From assembly GCF_000511355.1 (NCBI RefSeq), contig NC_023135.1, positions 1,266,371 through 1,330,370 on the forward strand: a stretch of 64,000 nt of DNA, read 5' to 3'. Below, piece by piece: positions 62,941 through 64,000 of the stretch. Source of the stretch: Leisingera methylohalidivorans DSM 14336. GTDB lineage: Bacteria; Pseudomonadota; Alphaproteobacteria; Rhodobacterales; Rhodobacteraceae. The position numbers were made by a program, and so were the translations under genes. Position 1 is the stretch's first letter. Every line of letters begins with the position of its first letter. Below the pieces are notes generated by a model. The model did not search any database. It had not been told where the DNA came from and was given only the letters and a program-made list of their open reading frames with translations.

Positions 62941-63714
62941 ATGTCCAAAATCCTGACCCTTGAAACTCTGCAGCGGATTACCGGGCCGATGGCCGCAGGC
63001 GGCGCGCAGGAGCGCAACGCGAAATCCTTCCTGCTGGGCCTCAACACCTATGGCTTTGACTGCGGTTTGAACCGGCCGCACCGGCTGAGCTATCTGCTGG
63101 GGCAAACCCTGCTGGAAAGCGGAGCTTTCCGCTATGACCGGGAAATCTGGGGGCCGACGCCTGCGCAGGTTCGCTATGACGTGCGCACGGATCTTGGCAA
63201 TACGCCGGAGCGTGACGGCGACGGGTTCCGGTTCCGCGGCCGCGGGCCCTTCCAGATTACCGGGCGGGCCAATTATCGGGCCTTCACCGCCTGGGCGCGC
63301 CGCCGCGATCCAACAGCACCGGATTTCGAGGTGGATCCGGATGCGGTGAATCTGGACCCGTGGGAGGGGCTGGGGCCGCTCTGGTACTGGGACACGCGCG
63401 GGCTGAATGCGCCGGCTGATGCGGGCGACGTGCGGCGGGTCACCAAGCTGATCAACGGCGGCTACACCCATTTTGCCGGTCGGCAGCGTTGGACGGACCG
63501 GGCGCAGCTGGTGCTGCTGGGCTTCGCGGCCACGGATGCCCGCGCGTTCCAGCGTTCTGCCAGGCTGGCCCCTGACGGCATGATCGGGCCTGTAACCCGG
63601 GCCGCTATGCACAAGGCGCTGACTGCCCTGCCTCCTGCCGATCCTCTGCAGCTTGCACCAGTGCCGGGGCTGCCTGACTGGCTGCGCCGCTTCCTTGTCC
63701 TGGCCCGCAGCTGA
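62941..63714 (+). CDS. GH19-type endolysin
   Basis: 257 residues. Glycoside hydrolase 19 region: LLGQTLLESGAFRYDREIWGPT (catalytic Glu in LLESG), GDGFRFRGRGPFQITGRANYRAF, LWYWDTRGLN. A short peptidoglycan-binding-like end (FQRSARLAPDGMIGPVTRAAM). GGAGG before the ATG. Cleaves the host cell wall with the holin. No signal peptide. Confidence 0.9.
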   Translation: MSKILTLETLQRITGPMAAGGAQERNAKSFLLGLNTYGFDCGLNRPHRLSYLLGQTLLESGAFRYDREIWGPTPAQVRYDVRTDLGNTPERDGDGFRFRGRGPFQITGRANYRAFTAWARRRDPTAPDFEVDPDAVNLDPWEGLGPLWYWDTRGLNAPADAGDVRRVTKLINGGYTHFAGRQRWTDRAQLVLLGFAATDARAFQRSARLAPDGMIGPVTRAAMHKALTALPPADPLQLAPVPGLPDWLRRFLVLARS

Positions 63715-63761
63715 GTGGTCCGAGGCGTTTCCTTTCCAATCCCAAACCAGAGGTGTGAACC

Positions 63762-64000
63762 ATGAACCTGAACGATGTCCTGCAGGAGCTTATGCCGGTG
63801 CTTGTCAGCGGCCTGAGCGTTTTCCTGTCCGCGATGATCGCCGCCGCCGCCCATAAGGCAAACCAGCGCTGGGGCCTCGATATCGAGGCGCGCCACCGTG
63901 AAGCGCTGCACAGCGCGATCATGAGCGGCATCAAGGCCGCCATCGAAGAGGGGCCGGAAGAGGCTGCCGACGTGCTGATCAGCTCGGCAGTGGGTTATGC
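63762..64000 (+). CDS. Small membrane protein, lysis-associated (cut by window end)
   Basis: 80 residues visible: NLNDVLQELMPVLVSGLSVFLSAMIAAAAHKANQRWGLD..., with one hydrophobic helix and a charged tail. AGAGG precedes ATG 63762. Downstream of the endolysin, it could be a second holin or spanin-like part. Confidence 0.65.
   Translation, partial: MNLNDVLQELMPVLVSGLSVFLSAMIAAAAHKANQRWGLDIEARHREALHSAIMSGIKAAIEEGPEEAADVLISSAVGY

Larger units (their letters stand above)
28714..64000. mobile_element. Siphovirus-type prophage, left 35 kb (continues past window)
   Basis: From the integrase beside tRNA-Leu through early-left genes, immunity region, replication genes, packaging, head, tail and lysis genes in standard lambdoid order. 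A tape measure, tail tube and frameshifted chaperone but no sheath gene indicate a long flexible tail. All structural frames are open, so it may be inducible. The right end and attR lie past 64,000. Confidence 0.93.

Overview
The window is high-GC DNA from an alphaproteobacterium of the Roseobacter group (Rhodobacteraceae; the gene content resembles Leisingera, Phaeobacter or Ruegeria, but the genus is inference). About 28.7 kb of chromosomal housekeeping and metabolic genes are followed by the left 35 kb or more of an integrated tailed-phage genome that runs off the right edge.

Chromosomal part (1-28,713). A leftward block starts the window: a glutamine synthetase family gene (cut by the window edge), a four-gene polar amino acid or opine-type ABC importer (ATPase, binding protein, two permeases) with a hairpin after the binding-protein gene and a UUCG terminator at its end, a DUF1330/TerB/TerB/PhnD-like cluster with overlapping stops and starts, and valS. 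Next come a divergent Lrp-type regulator and ornithine-decarboxylase-type enzyme, an orphan CoxL/XdhB-type molybdoenzyme large subunit overlapping a DUF2235 hydrolase, a DUF2867 protein and a hotdog thioesterase. The methionine genes metF and metR are divergent, and metF is split by an IS1182-type insertion sequence that separates the start codon and catalytic Glu motif from the rest of the enzyme. The block ends with a CurA-type reductase, an inositol monophosphatase (SuhB-like), a GFA-family protein, a rhomboid protease, putA with its divergent Lrp-type regulator putR, a TPR protein and tRNA-Leu(UAA).

Prophage (about 28,714-64,000+). The integrase lies directly beside the tRNA-Leu, whose 3' end is the likely attachment site. 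The control region is lambda-like. A leftward early operon (zinc-ribbon protein, several unknown proteins, RecT, HNH nuclease, cytosine-methyltransferase-like protein, excisionase-like protein, integrase) starts at 35.2 kb. A rightward operon starts at 37.06 kb (Cro-like HTH, CII-like candidate, adenine-methyltransferase-like protein, RusA, HTH replication protein). Both predicted promoters have the same layout and carry copies of one palindromic operator (TTyACAT-n-ATGTrAA), the presumed target of an S24 (LexA/CI-like) repressor. An ImmA/IrrE-type HExxH protease gene directly follows the repressor gene.

The rightward late genes have siphovirus order: DUF2280 small terminase, large terminase, DUF1073-type portal, capsid protease with an apparent internal scaffold start, decoration protein, major capsid protein, neck and head-tail joining proteins, tail tube, tail chaperone with a TTTTTTG -1 frameshift site, a 1702-residue tape measure, tail fibre genes, holin and GH19 endolysin. 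No tail-sheath gene is seen. Two genes face against the late operon (a K-rich HEEEH protein at 41.8-42.4 kb and a small unknown at 54.0-54.4 kb) and look like morons. The right attachment site lies outside the window.
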